Counted from the first letter of the stretch, positions 37,682 to 47,258 are shown. The stretch is DNA of 64,000 nt from Gluconobacter frateurii (GCF_002723955.1 NZ_BEWN01000001.1:310001-374000); one strand, 5' to 3'. Numbers and translations: made by a program. Notes: generated by a model from the letters alone, not told the origin.

Positions 37682-37801
37682 AATATGTCCTTCTCCACAC
37701 CCGGCCGTGGCACCCGTCAAGCAGGGGGCTTTCGTGATGCGATATGAAACCTGCTATCGGGTAAACGGTTTCGGGTCTTACGAACAGGAGTTTTGATCGT
37801 C

Positions 37802-38635
37802 ATGACCGTAGAGAATGGCTCGCAGCTTCCGACCAGCGAATTTGCATCACTGGCGCTGGACGGGGAGTCCCTTGCCCAGCTTCAGTCCGTGCTGGCACGC
37901 GTCGAGCAGGGGCGCGGCGTACTCGTCCGTCTGGCGGATCTGATGGGTGGTGCTGTCGGACAGGCCGCGCGACTCGGTATGAAGGGGCTTGGTCTCGCAC
38001 CGGGCCTTCAGGAAAAAATCCAGAAAACGGCAGAAGTCGCCATTGAACAGGCCTTCAATGTCGCAGTCGTCGGGATCAAGAATGATGTTCCTCTCAAGCG
38101 CGATGTGTGGCGTGAAAATGCCGGACAGGCGGCTGTTGCCATTTCGGGCGCCGTCGGCGGTTTTGGTGGCGTGTTTGGTCTTGCCCCCGATGTCGGGTTC
38201 ACGACCCTGACCATCATGCGTGAGATCGCCCGCATCGCTCGCGAGGAAGGCGAGGATCTGCGCGACGAAGACACGCGCCGGGCCTGCCTCGAAGTCTTTG
38301 CGCTCAAGACCTTTCCGGCCCGTCAGGAAGAAGAAGACGGTGAACTCGGATTCTTCTCGGCGCGCGCCCTGCTACGGGGTCGCCCGGTTGTGATGCTGAT
38401 TTCCGAAGTGGCGTCCCATTATGGCATCGGCCTGTCGCGGAAATTTGCGCTTCAGATGGTGCCAGTCGCGGGTGCGCTGTGTGGTGCGTCACTCAATTCG
38501 GCGTTCCTTGCGCATTACCGTGCCCTTGCGCGGGCACATTTTACGATCCGTCGTCTGGAACGGACGCATGGCCGGGCCGTTCATGAAGCAGCTATGGATC
38601 TGAGGTCCGGTGCAACGTCTGAAACCTTCTCCTGA
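37802..38635 (+). CDS. EcsC family protein
   Basis: 277 residues. The EcsC-like core includes GGFGGVFGLAPDVGFTTLTI and the hydrophobic SRKFALQMVPVAGALCGASL region, with two long amphipathic or membrane-associated stretches. EcsC is named for a Bacillus ABC transporter operon protein; its biochemical role is unknown. The ATG at 37802 has CAGGAG 12 bases upstream; a TTG at 37793 is possible. Confidence 0.8.
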   Translation: MTVENGSQLPTSEFASLALDGESLAQLQSVLARVEQGRGVLVRLADLMGGAVGQAARLGMKGLGLAPGLQEKIQKTAEVAIEQAFNVAVVGIKNDVPLKRDVWRENAGQAAVAISGAVGGFGGVFGLAPDVGFTTLTIMREIARIAREEGEDLRDEDTRRACLEVFALKTFPARQEEEDGELGFFSARALLRGRPVVMLISEVASHYGIGLSRKFALQMVPVAGALCGASLNSAFLAHYRALARAHFTIRRLERTHGRAVHEAAMDLRSGATSETFS

Positions 38636-38666
38636 TCTTTCGGGAGACTGAAAGCGGAGAAACAGG

Positions 38667-39056
38667 ATGTCGATGAGTCTTGTCTGGCTTGGCTGGACTC
38701 TTGTTCTGGCTTTTGTACACCTGTTTCTCACCTCGGCAGCCTGTCGACGTCAGGATGGCGTGCAGTGGGCGACGGGAAACCGGGATGGCGAGGCGCCACA
38801 TTATACGGGACTCGCTGCCCGCATGCGCCGCGCGCAGGCTAATCTTCAGGAAACGCTACCGATTTTCATCGGGGCTGTTCTATTGGCCCACATCGCCGGG
38901 AAAGATGGCGCTCTTGTTGCCTGGGGCGCAGGGCTCTATTTCTTCGGGCGTCTGATCTACGTCCCGGCCTATGCGTTCGGCTGGGGGCCGATCCGCAGCC
39001 TCATCTGGGGCGGATCGATGGTCGGGCTGTTTGTGGTGCTTGTCGGCCTGATCTGA
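38667..39056 (+). CDS. MAPEG family membrane protein
   Basis: 129 residues and four hydrophobic helices. The loop with RMRRAQANLQETLPIFI matches the MAPEG pattern (R-x-x-x-A-x-x-N-x-x-E-x-x-P). Eukaryotic relatives handle leukotriene and glutathione substrates; bacterial members are mostly uncharacterised. It sits 31 bases after the EcsC gene and converges, with a two-base gap, on a small minus-strand gene. Confidence 0.85.
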   Translation: MSMSLVWLGWTLVLAFVHLFLTSAACRRQDGVQWATGNRDGEAPHYTGLAARMRRAQANLQETLPIFIGAVLLAHIAGKDGALVAWGAGLYFFGRLIYVPAYAFGWGPIRSLIWGGSMVGLFVVLVGLI

Positions 39057-39058
39057 TC

Positions 39059-39226
39059 TCAGCTTTTGCTGGGGCGCATGCGCCAGAAGTCCAGCAGACC
39101 CCAGAAAACAATTCCTGCAAAACAGATCTTGGCAAGGGCCATCAGCAGGCCGTGTGCCTCAGGGATAAGCAGGCGTAGAAGCGCCAGCGGCACCAGAAAG
39201 ATCATGTAAACAAATGCGATTGGCAA
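39059..39226 (-). CDS. Small membrane protein (unlisted)
   Basis: A 55-codon frame from TTG 39226 to TGA 39059. It encodes two hydrophobic segments (about 3-20 and 27-46) and a basic tail RMRPSKS. GGAG lies eight bases before the TTG; an ATG at 39205 is the alternative start. The frame fills the gap between the MAPEG and aat genes, and its coding look (third-position G/C) is good. No known family is recognised. Confidence 0.55.
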   Translation of the reverse strand: MPIAFVYMIFLVPLALLRLLIPEAHGLLMALAKICFAGIVFWGLLDFWRMRPSKS

Positions 39227-39319
39227 AGCAGTTCTCCGACGAGATTGGGGATCTGTGTATCATGCCGGGACAGAAAGAGGCCAATATTTCCCCTATGCAG
39301 GACCGAAAGCATCGACGGC

Positions 39320-39979
39320 ATGTCTGACATCACACCGGAAAGTCTGCTGGAGGCTTATGCCGCAGGGATTTTCCCGATGGCACCCGATCGGGACAGTGAC
39401 GAACTGAGCTGGTACTTTCCGGAGGAGCGCGGAATTCTTCCACTGGATAGAATGGTGGTACCGCGCAAGCTGATGCGGGCCATTCGGTCCGGAAAGGTTC
39501 AGGTAACGGCCGATCGGGCTTTTGATGACGTCATGCTCGCCTGTGCTGAGCCGGCGCCAGGCCGGGAAGAAACCTGGATCAGCCCTCGAATTTGCGCGCT
39601 CTATGGCGCCCTTCATCAGAAAGGCCATGCCCATTCCATCGAAGTCTGGGATGGCGAGGCACTCGTCGGTGGACTGTATGGTGTGACGTTGGGAGGCGCC
39701 TTTTTTGGAGAGAGCATGTTTTCTCGCCAACGGGATGTTTCCAAGATTGCGTTGGTCCATCTCGTTGCAGGATTGCGTCAGGGAGGGTATCGCCTTCTGG
39801 ATACCCAGTACACCACGCCTCATCTGACGACACTGGGCGGTATCGGTATTCCTGCAGCAGCATATCTGGTGCTGTTGAATCAGGCTTTGACTGTTCGTGC
39901 CGTCTGGCCGGGCGACTTCAGTCTGCACGCCCTACGCGATGACATCGCGTACCTACGCCCACATCCAGGAGACTCCTGA
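39320..39979 (+). CDS. aat: Leucyl/phenylalanyl-tRNA--protein transferase
   Basis: 219 residues. It attaches Leu or Phe to the N-terminus of proteins with basic termini, marking them for ClpS/ClpAP. Motifs are AAGIFPMAPDRDSDELSWYF, LYGVTLGGAFFGESMFSRQ and LLDTQYTTPHLTTLGG, all family-diagnostic. The ATG at 39320 precedes the domain. Its stop overlaps the next ATG (ATGA). Confidence 0.94.
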   Translation: MSDITPESLLEAYAAGIFPMAPDRDSDELSWYFPEERGILPLDRMVVPRKLMRAIRSGKVQVTADRAFDDVMLACAEPAPGREETWISPRICALYGALHQKGHAHSIEVWDGEALVGGLYGVTLGGAFFGESMFSRQRDVSKIALVHLVAGLRQGGYRLLDTQYTTPHLTTLGGIGIPAAAYLVLLNQALTVRAVWPGDFSLHALRDDIAYLRPHPGDS

Positions 39980-40848
39980 TGATTTCTTTTCTTCGGCGGC
40001 ATCAGTCTGCTTTTCTCGCCAGTCTGTTCCTCGTGGCAGGCAGCGGCGCAGCATACGCCGATGACCATCCGAGACTGGCTCCTGCTCGCGATGTGACTGT
40101 CACATATCATCTGTCGGCCCCGGGAATGCAGGGTGCTGGAGGGGATGTGAAAGTCTATTTCTCCGGCTCGGGCGACATGTTGCGGATTGATTCGGCTGAT
40201 GGGCGTGGCATCACGATTCTGGACCGTCCCAAGCAGCTTGTGACACTCGTTATGCTGGAGCGGAAACTTTACGCTCATATCCGGCCTCAGCACGGGCTGC
40301 ATAACCCGTTCATGCTTGATCTCGGGATGAAATACACCAAGGCGGGTCAGGCAACGATTGCCGGAGTTTCCTGTGGTCGATGGGATATCCAGACGGCCCA
40401 CGGCAAAGCCGCAGCCTGCGTGACGGACGATGGTGTTATCCTGTCCGAGAACGGTGTGGATGCAGATGGGGCGGAAGGCTCCATTCAGGCGACGACCGTA
40501 ACTTACGGCGACCTGCCAACGTCCACTTTCGAGCCGCCCGCAGGCTTTCAGGAAATCACGCCACGCACGCCACCACGCCATTCGGCGACTGACGGTAACC
40601 AGTCCACGTCGGCAACGCCGGCCCCTGTTCCCGAAGGTGGTGCAGCAGGAGATTCGGCCGTGCAGGCTCCGGGGCATATTGCCGCAGAAGGCACCCCGGC
40701 GGAGAACTCGGCCCCATCCACAGGTGCCACACCTGCGTCCCCCGACGATGCAAGCCAACCCTCTGTCCCAAATGATTCCGCGGGTGACGGAACGGTTGCG
40801 ACACCTGATCAGCCGCCCAGTGGCCCGTCCAACGGTGGTCAGAAGTAA
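39979..40848 (+). CDS. Secreted DUF4412-like protein with Pro/Ala-rich tail
   Basis: 289 residues with a signal peptide ending near AAYA. Residues about 35-190 are a beta-rich domain with SADGRGITILDRPKQLVTLV and AGVSCGRWDI, like the DUF4412 family, followed by a low-complexity Pro/Ser/Ala tail of about 95 residues. It overlaps aat upstream and its TAA/ATG overlap joins it to a shorter paralogue. Function unknown; probably periplasmic. Confidence 0.7.
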   Translation: MISFLRRHQSAFLASLFLVAGSGAAYADDHPRLAPARDVTVTYHLSAPGMQGAGGDVKVYFSGSGDMLRIDSADGRGITILDRPKQLVTLVMLERKLYAHIRPQHGLHNPFMLDLGMKYTKAGQATIAGVSCGRWDIQTAHGKAAACVTDDGVILSENGVDADGAEGSIQATTVTYGDLPTSTFEPPAGFQEITPRTPPRHSATDGNQSTSATPAPVPEGGAAGDSAVQAPGHIAAEGTPAENSAPSTGATPASPDDASQPSVPNDSAGDGTVATPDQPPSGPSNGGQK

Positions 40849-41417
40849 TGCGGCGCGGTTTTTGGAGCCTTGGCGTTCTGGCCGGTCTGATTCTTGGCGG
40901 CCACGCAGCGCACGCCACAGACACAGCCCCTTACGTGACTCCGATGCATGATGCTGACATTGACTATGTGATGGTTGGCCCGGGAGGCCAGCATCTTCAC
41001 CAGCGGATGCGGTGGAGTGCAAAGTTGTGGCGTCAGCGCGTGGATCCAGAAGGAGCCGCGACGGTTATGCTGACGGATTACCGAACCCATCGCCTGATGG
41101 TGCTGGATACAACGGCGAAAAGCGCCACTGTGACCGAGGCACCGGGCGATTCGTTTTCTGCGCCGGGCACGGTTGCACCCGGCGGGTGGAAACAGGTGGG
41201 GCCTGCCACAATTGCCGGCGAGAGCTGCATGATCTGGGAGAGCCTGGATACGAACAAGCTCCCTACGGATTTCTGTTATACAACGGATGGATTGCTACTG
41301 GGTGCAACCCAGGGTGGACGCCTTGTAGTGCAGGCTGCGTCTGTCAGTCGTGCGGCTCAGGCCGATGAGCTGTTTGACCCGCCGGAGGGGTACCATCGGA
41401 TCGATCCCAAGCATTGA
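40848..41417 (+). CDS. Secreted DUF4412-like protein, second copy
   Basis: 189 residues with a signal peptide ending near GGHAAHA. It shares the order of the upstream gene: VGPATIAGESCMIW matches AGQATIAGVSCGRW, and DELFDPPEGYHRI matches STFEPPAGFQEI, without the low-complexity tail. A tandem duplication is likely. Start and stop of the pair overlap. Function unknown. Confidence 0.7.
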   Translation: MRRGFWSLGVLAGLILGGHAAHATDTAPYVTPMHDADIDYVMVGPGGQHLHQRMRWSAKLWRQRVDPEGAATVMLTDYRTHRLMVLDTTAKSATVTEAPGDSFSAPGTVAPGGWKQVGPATIAGESCMIWESLDTNKLPTDFCYTTDGLLLGATQGGRLVVQAASVSRAAQADELFDPPEGYHRIDPKH

Positions 41418-41565
41418 AGAGGCTCTTCGTAGCAATCATAATTTGAAAAATGGCTGCCATGATTGTTGCCTTTTCCTGCCATTTTCGTGTGGCAGATTTT
41501 CTCTCACAGGACGGGCGGAACCGCTCTCTGGGTCTACCCCGTCTGACGTAATGAGGAGATTTGCC

Positions 41566-41937
41566 ATGCGTCGCATCACCCGTGCAGTCCTGCTGGCTGC
41601 GCCCCTGCTGATCGGCACGGCAGTAGTTGCCCCGAATGCCGTTGTCCCCGCCGCTGAAGCTCATTGGCATGGTGGATATGGTGGTCCGGGGCGTGGATAT
41701 TATGGCCCAGGACCAGGTTGGAACCGCGGTGGTCATCGTGGAAACACCGGTGCTGTCGTTGGTGGCATTCTGGGTGGTCTGGCGATTGGCGCCGTCGGTG
41801 GCGCCATGTTGAGCCATCCTTATGGACCGCCACCACCGCCGGTTGTCTATGCCCCGCCGCCCCGTGTCGTTTATGCGCCACCGCCGGTCGTTTATGCTCC
41901 GCCACCGCCGCCAGTTGTGGTTTATCCGCAATACTGA
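41566..41937 (+). CDS. Secreted Gly/Pro-rich protein with glycine zipper
   Basis: 123 residues. A signal peptide (1-31) is followed by a Gly/Tyr/His-rich stretch, a glycine zipper (VVGGILGGLAIGAVGGAM, 65-81) and a repeated VVYAPPP tail (88-120). Similar proteins in Acetobacteraceae are annotated only as hypothetical. GAGGAG precedes the ATG at 41566. It may insert in or associate with a membrane. Confidence 0.65.
   Translation: MRRITRAVLLAAPLLIGTAVVAPNAVVPAAEAHWHGGYGGPGRGYYGPGPGWNRGGHRGNTGAVVGGILGGLAIGAVGGAMLSHPYGPPPPPVVYAPPPRVVYAPPPVVYAPPPPPVVVYPQY
41827..41925 (+). repeat. Coding repeat VVYAPPP in the Gly/Pro-rich protein
   Basis: Three near-identical copies of a VVYAPPP unit lie within about 33 residues, with variable proline runs between them. 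Such a tract is a likely site of slippage and length variation. Confidence 0.75.
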
Positions 41938-41988
41938 GCCATTATTGCCCTTCGTCCGCCTTGATCGGGCGGAGGGTGTCAGGCAATC

Positions 41989-42483
41989 ATGGTGCCTATG
42001 ACAGATCATGCCCTTCAGCCGGGTGACCGTGCTCCAGCGTTTTCGCTTCCTGTTTCGGGAGGTGGCACCGTCAGCAGTGAAACGCTGAAGGGCAAACCGT
42101 ATCTGCTGTATTTCTACCCAAAGGCGGACACGCCTGGCTGTACGACGCAGGCCTGCTCCCTTCAGGAGAACCTGCCATCCTTCGACAGTGAAGGTCTGAC
42201 GATCATTGGCGTCAGCCCCGATCCGGTCGCGAAAATTGATCGTTTCGCAGCCAAATATGCTCTCATATTTCCGCTGGCCTCCGATGAAGATCATAGTGTC
42301 GCGGAGGCTTATGGAACATGGGTTGAGAAATCCATGTATGGCCGGACTTACATGGGCATGGAGCGCAGTTCCTTTCTTGTGGATGGAGACGGTGTCGTCC
42401 GTCATATCTGGCGCAAGGTGAAACCTGCCGACCATACCGCGCTGGTGGCTGAGGCTTTCCGGGATATGACCAGCGGGGCCTGA
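41989..42483 (+). CDS. bcp: Thioredoxin-dependent peroxiredoxin (BCP/PrxQ)
   Basis: 164 residues. The PrxQ motif YPKADTPGCTTQACSLQ gives the peroxidatic Cys51 and a resolving Cys56 five residues later. It reduces hydroperoxides with thioredoxin. ATG 41989 has CAGG upstream; ATG 41998 is possible. A short GC-rich hairpin lies in the gap before it. Confidence 0.93.
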   Translation: MVPMTDHALQPGDRAPAFSLPVSGGGTVSSETLKGKPYLLYFYPKADTPGCTTQACSLQENLPSFDSEGLTIIGVSPDPVAKIDRFAAKYALIFPLASDEDHSVAEAYGTWVEKSMYGRTYMGMERSSFLVDGDGVVRHIWRKVKPADHTALVAEAFRDMTSGA

Positions 42484-42544
42484 GCGCCCTTCCGCCATTC
42501 TTTCCACAGACAGGGAGAACGCCGGACGTCCCCGGCACACACTG

Positions 42545-45500
42545 ATGGCCCTGCCTGATCCGTACCTACCTGGTCCGTTCTGCCTGCCGCGTCACCTGAG
42601 CGTCGCGCGCTGGGTGTGCATTGCGCTGATAGCACCTGTAGCAGCCGCTGGAGCAGCAGGAACCCTGCTGCTTTGGAAACTCGCGCACGGGCCGGTCGAC
42701 GTTACGCCAGTTTCCCGTCTGATTGAGCCAATTCCCGTAGTGGCAGGCAAGAGGCCCGGCCATCCTGCAGGGCGTCTGGCATGGTCGCAGCTTCGGGTGC
42801 AGTGGCAGCCAAGTTCTGGTGGAATTTCCGCCGGACTGATGCTGGAAGCACGCGGTCTGACTGTGACACGGCTGGATGGGACAATCGCCGAGCGGGCAGG
42901 TGAGGCCGATGTGGTCATGGCGCTTGCTCCGCTGCTTCACGGGATTATCGCTCCTCGTCGGATGCGCCTTCAGGACGTCTCCCTTGTTCTGCGCCGCCAG
43001 CCCAATGGCGATATTGATCTCGACCTTCCCGCCCAGAAACATGGTGGCCGGGGCGTTCCCACCCAGATGGACCGTTTGGCCGCAGTCGATCTGCGAAACG
43101 TTTCCATAACGCTGCTGGGCCTGCCTGATGGCCAGAAGCTGCTGCTCGGCCCCATGGCGGCTCATGGCGAGCGTTTGAAGGTTATGTCTGCGTCCAAGGA
43201 CTATCTCTGGAATGGCTGGTGGAACAGTGCCGTGCGCGTTGGATCGTTTCAGACGGTTCTGAGTGCAAAAGGAGGCCAGACTTCAGCGCAAACCGGGCAA
43301 TGGCATCTGACATCCACACCATTTCGCCCCGAGGGCCTGAGTGTTTTCAGCAAGGGGTTGGCCAACTGGGATATCCCGATCACCGTTGCCACTGACATGC
43401 AGGTGGTCCCCCACGGGATGGGAGAACTGCCATCCAGTCTGGCTCTTCACCTTGTGCTCGGGAACGGTCACGTCCGGCAGGATTCTGATGAGCCGATTGA
43501 TCTGCGGGGCGGTGAAGCGCAACTGAACCTTCGGATGCGTACACCTGGCACGCAGGGGCCAGCTTCGCTTTCTGTTCCTGCTTTGAAGCTGACAGTGGCA
43601 GATGTTCACGGCGCTCTGACCCATGTTCAGGCTACAGCAGCACTGACGGTGGACGACCTGAAGCATCCCCAGGTGCTGGATGGTGATGCTACAGCTGCTC
43701 TGGACGGTTTCGATTTTTCGACGCTGGGCAACGTATGGCCTGCGGGAATTATCAAAGGTGGCAGAAAATGGATTGTCGCCAACATCACAAGCGGCCACGC
43801 GCATGATCTTGAAGTGCGTACCCATATTCATTCGAACGAAGGCCCGAAGCATGTCCGCCCGACGAGCATGGATGGGCAACTGCTTGGTGATGATCTGACG
43901 GTGCATTGGTTGCGGCCGGTTTCGCCTGCCACGGGAATCGATGCGAAGCTGGGATTTGACGGATTCGATACACTGGTCGTCCGGTTCCAGCATGGGATAC
44001 AGTCGACAGATAGCGGGAAAATCGAGATTGCTGACGGGGAAGTCCGTCTGGGCAATCTGTATGAAAAAGGCCCGACCACGGGTGATATCAGAACGCATCT
44101 GAAAGGCTCTCTGCCTGCGTTCAAAGACATCCTGTCTCATCCGAGACTGCACCTTCTCTCCAAACATCCGCTGCCTTTTACTGATCCTTCCGGGGCAGTG
44201 GACGCTACAGCCCGTCTGACGTTGCCTTTAACGGCGCATGTTCAGGACAAGGACATTCACGTTCAGGCCAAAGCTTCTTTCGCAAAGGTGCATCTGGGCA
44301 ACGTGCTGATGGGTCACGGCGTCGATGACGCCTCTGGCGGTCTGACGGCTACGGAAAGTGGGTTGGATCTTACGGGAGACGGGCGTCTGACGGGTATTCC
44401 CGTCCATGTCGTTGTGAATGAAAATTTCCGCAAAGGATCGCCGGAACGCATTTTACAGGACATCCAGGCGAAGGCGTTCCTTGATCCCCTGTCTGCTGTA
44501 AAAGCTCATCTGGTTCCGGCAGGTCTTTTCACCGGCCATGCCACGCTTTCCGCGCATTACGTGCAGCACGCCAGTTCCCTCGCGGATCTTGCTCTCTCCC
44601 TCGATATGGAACGGGCTGGCATTACGGTTCCGGTCTGGACCAAGCCTGTTGGTGAAGCGGCCGTTGCGACTGGCCACATCGCGTTCCGGGGTCATGACAT
44701 GGTGGCGCTGGATGGCCTTCAGGCCCACGGCAAGACCCTGGCCATCGCGGGGCGGGGTGTCACACAGAATGGTAAGCTGAACGGCATCATCATTGAAGGC
44801 TTCCGGCTAGGGCGCAGTGAAGGGAGCGCCCGGATCATGCTGCCAGACCAGCCCTCTGATCCGGTTCATATCGCTCTGGATGCGGACCCACTGGATCTTG
44901 CGCCACTGTTTGATCCTGCCACGCGCAAGGCCGTTCATGACGCAGCGGACGCTGCGACGCGTGAAGCGGGTAATCCCGCGACGTCCGGAAATGCCGATCA
45001 GGGCTGGTCTATCGACGTTCATGCGCCGCATGTCTATTTCGGACCAAAAGGCATGGTCGGCGGCGTTGTTTCGCACCTGGAACTCCGGCAAGGCACCCTT
45101 GTTTCAGGCCGTTTCGCTCTGGATGTGCCCTCCCGGGTGCGGGCTGTACTTGCAGATACCGGCCAACAGCAACCATTCGTGCTGGATGTCGACAATCTTG
45201 GTGTCCTGCTTAAAGGACTGGGGCTGTACGACCGGATCGGCGGTGGTGTTGCGCATGTGGACGGAAACTTTCTACGCGGAAAAGCGGGGTCTTCAGGGCT
45301 GGGGCTCGGTTTGCCGCCGTTCCGTGGGCATCTGGAGATCGGACCATTCGAATTCCTCCAGCCGCCGTTCACTCTTACGGCGGTTTCCGACCTGTCCCCG
45401 CTTCACTGGACCCAGAGCCATATGGACCGCTTCCAGGTGAAGCATGTCTCCACAAAGATCAGTCTGGAAGGCCGGAAACTCACGTTGCGTGATGGAACAA

Positions 45501-45769
45501 TCGGCAATCAGGCTCTGGGTGCGACAGTCGAAGGGCCAGTTGATCTCGATACGTCCGTCGTAAATCTACACGGCACCATCGTGCCGCTGTTCGGCCTCAA
45601 TGCGCTTCCAGGGAAATTGCCGGGCGTCGGTCATATTCTGGCCCCCGAGAAGGGCGGTGGCCTTCTGGCTGCGACATTCGACGTCAAGGGAACCGTCGGC
45701 CAGCCCCAGATGACCGTCAATCCGCTTTCCATGCTGCTTCCGGGCGTGCTGCGGAAGATTATGGAATAA
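42545..45769 (+). CDS. Large AsmA/YhdP-like protein (DUF3971)
   Basis: 1074 residues: one N-terminal membrane helix (about 24-46) and a long beta-rich periplasmic body, ending in the AsmA C-terminal pattern GLLAATFDVKGTVGQPQMTV and NPLSMLLPGVLRKI. Such AsmA-like proteins bridge inner and outer membranes and are thought to move phospholipid. ATG 42545 lacks a clear ribosome site. A second, shorter AsmA-type gene lies 2.5 kb downstream. Confidence 0.85.
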   Translation: MALPDPYLPGPFCLPRHLSVARWVCIALIAPVAAAGAAGTLLLWKLAHGPVDVTPVSRLIEPIPVVAGKRPGHPAGRLAWSQLRVQWQPSSGGISAGLMLEARGLTVTRLDGTIAERAGEADVVMALAPLLHGIIAPRRMRLQDVSLVLRRQPNGDIDLDLPAQKHGGRGVPTQMDRLAAVDLRNVSITLLGLPDGQKLLLGPMAAHGERLKVMSASKDYLWNGWWNSAVRVGSFQTVLSAKGGQTSAQTGQWHLTSTPFRPEGLSVFSKGLANWDIPITVATDMQVVPHGMGELPSSLALHLVLGNGHVRQDSDEPIDLRGGEAQLNLRMRTPGTQGPASLSVPALKLTVADVHGALTHVQATAALTVDDLKHPQVLDGDATAALDGFDFSTLGNVWPAGIIKGGRKWIVANITSGHAHDLEVRTHIHSNEGPKHVRPTSMDGQLLGDDLTVHWLRPVSPATGIDAKLGFDGFDTLVVRFQHGIQSTDSGKIEIADGEVRLGNLYEKGPTTGDIRTHLKGSLPAFKDILSHPRLHLLSKHPLPFTDPSGAVDATARLTLPLTAHVQDKDIHVQAKASFAKVHLGNVLMGHGVDDASGGLTATESGLDLTGDGRLTGIPVHVVVNENFRKGSPERILQDIQAKAFLDPLSAVKAHLVPAGLFTGHATLSAHYVQHASSLADLALSLDMERAGITVPVWTKPVGEAAVATGHIAFRGHDMVALDGLQAHGKTLAIAGRGVTQNGKLNGIIIEGFRLGRSEGSARIMLPDQPSDPVHIALDADPLDLAPLFDPATRKAVHDAADAATREAGNPATSGNADQGWSIDVHAPHVYFGPKGMVGGVVSHLELRQGTLVSGRFALDVPSRVRAVLADTGQQQPFVLDVDNLGVLLKGLGLYDRIGGGVAHVDGNFLRGKAGSSGLGLGLPPFRGHLEIGPFEFLQPPFTLTAVSDLSPLHWTQSHMDRFQVKHVSTKISLEGRKLTLRDGTIGNQALGATVEGPVDLDTSVVNLHGTIVPLFGLNALPGKLPGVGHILAPEKGGGLLAATFDVKGTVGQPQMTVNPLSMLLPGVLRKIME

Positions 45770-45845
45770 GCCTCTTCCGTCGAAGTGCGGTGGTTCCGAA
45801 ATAGGGAAGGGAGTTCTATGATCGTTCCCGTATCAGGAGGCAGCC

Positions 45846-47258
45846 ATGACGGACATGACGGATCTGTTCGGGACGACGCCCGGCCCCAGCGGCAGGGAAA
45901 CGCCCCCGAGACGTGACGGGCAGCCCTCGCGTCCTGCTCAGCCGTCTCGCCCGATCGAAGCTCCCAAAGTGCCAACTCGCGCACCATCGCGAACGCAGCC
46001 ACTGGCAGACCGTTTGCGACCAAAGACACTAGACGAAGTACGAGGGCAGGATCATCTTCTTGGCCCCGAAGGCACCCTGACGCGGATGCTGGCGCGTGGC
46101 ACGCTCTCCAGCCTGATTCTTTGGGGAGGGCCGGGATGCGGCAAGACGACGATTGCGCGTCTGCTGGCAGGGAAGGCCAATCTTTTCTATTCCCAGATTT
46201 CCGCGGTCTTCTCAGGCGTGGCAGAGCTGCGGAAGGCCTTTGATGAGGCTGATAAAAAGCAGGAAGCAACGGGTCGCGGCACGCTGTTGTTCGTGGACGA
46301 AATCCATCGCTTCAACCGCGCCCAGCAGGATGGATTCCTCCCCTATGTCGAGCGCGGAACAGTCGTGCTTGTCGGAGCAACAACGGAGAATCCGTCGTTC
46401 GCCCTGAATGCGGCTCTTCTCTCTCGGTGTCAGGTGCTAGTGCTGAACCGGCTGGATGATGCCAGTCTGGAAGCCCTGCTCAGGCACGCGGAAGAAGTAG
46501 TTGGCCATCGCCTGCCGCTGGACCGTGAAGCGCGCGCCAGTCTGCGGGCCATGGCGGACGGAGACGGACGCTATCTGCTGAACATGGTGGAACAGCTCGT
46601 CGTGCTGGACCCGAACCCGGCGCTGACCCCGAAGGATCTGGCTGCACTGCTGTCCCGCCGGGCCGTGCTGTATGACCGGGATCGCGAAGAGCACTACAAT
46701 CTCATTTCCGCGCTGCATAAATCCCTGCGTGGCAGCGACCCGGATGCCGGCCTGTACTGGTTCGCGCGAATGCTCGAAGGTGGCGAAGATCCGCGGTATA
46801 TCGCTCGCCGTCTGACGCGGTTTGCAGCGGAAGACGTGGGGCAGGCGGACCCGAATGCTCTGCCAATGGCCGTTGCAGCATGGCAGACCTATGAGCGGCT
46901 TGGCTCTCCGGAAGGGGAGCTGGCTCTGGCGCAGGTAGTTGTGCACCTTGCTACCGCTCCGAAGTCCAACGCGGTGTATGCTGCTTACAAGGCCGCAAGA
47001 AAGCTGGCACGGGAAACCGGCAGCCTGATGCCGCCATCCCATATTCTCAACGCCCCGACAGCCCTGATGAAAGACATCGGGTACGGCAAGGGCTATGAAT
47101 ACGATCATGACTCCGAAGATGCGTTTTCGGGTCAGAACTACTTCCCGGAGGGCATGGAGCGGGTCTCGCTCTATCAGCCGACAGACCGGGGTTACGAGGG
47201 CCGTATCAGAAAACTTCTGGACATACGGGCCGCCAAAAGGGCATCCCGCGAGCCATGA
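45846..47258 (+). CDS. rarA: Replication-associated recombination protein A (AAA+ ATPase)
   Basis: 470 residues. Walker A GGPGCGKT is at 94-101; Walker B LLFVDEIHRFNRAQQD follows with the family's HRFN. RarA/MgsA acts at stalled replication forks. The proline-rich N-terminus (about 60 residues) is longer than in E. coli RarA and probably unstructured. GGAGG precedes the ATG. It overlaps rluC by ATGA. Confidence 0.94.
   Translation: MTDMTDLFGTTPGPSGRETPPRRDGQPSRPAQPSRPIEAPKVPTRAPSRTQPLADRLRPKTLDEVRGQDHLLGPEGTLTRMLARGTLSSLILWGGPGCGKTTIARLLAGKANLFYSQISAVFSGVAELRKAFDEADKKQEATGRGTLLFVDEIHRFNRAQQDGFLPYVERGTVVLVGATTENPSFALNAALLSRCQVLVLNRLDDASLEALLRHAEEVVGHRLPLDREARASLRAMADGDGRYLLNMVEQLVVLDPNPALTPKDLAALLSRRAVLYDRDREEHYNLISALHKSLRGSDPDAGLYWFARMLEGGEDPRYIARRLTRFAAEDVGQADPNALPMAVAAWQTYERLGSPEGELALAQVVVHLATAPKSNAVYAAYKAARKLARETGSLMPPSHILNAPTALMKDIGYGKGYEYDHDSEDAFSGQNYFPEGMERVSLYQPTDRGYEGRIRKLLDIRAAKRASREP

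Noticed and set aside
39880-41022. 380-codon minus-strand frame over the DUF4412-like genes
   Set aside because: The plus-strand genes have signal peptides and mutual similarity; this frame has none.
41945-41975. GC-rich hairpin before bcp as a terminator
   Set aside because: The stem is short and no T-run follows; it may be chance in a GC-rich gap.
41344-42540. 398-codon minus-strand frame over bcp and the Gly/Pro-rich gene
   Set aside because: It overlaps two better supported plus-strand genes and is composed of low-complexity Arg/Thr/Asn sequence.
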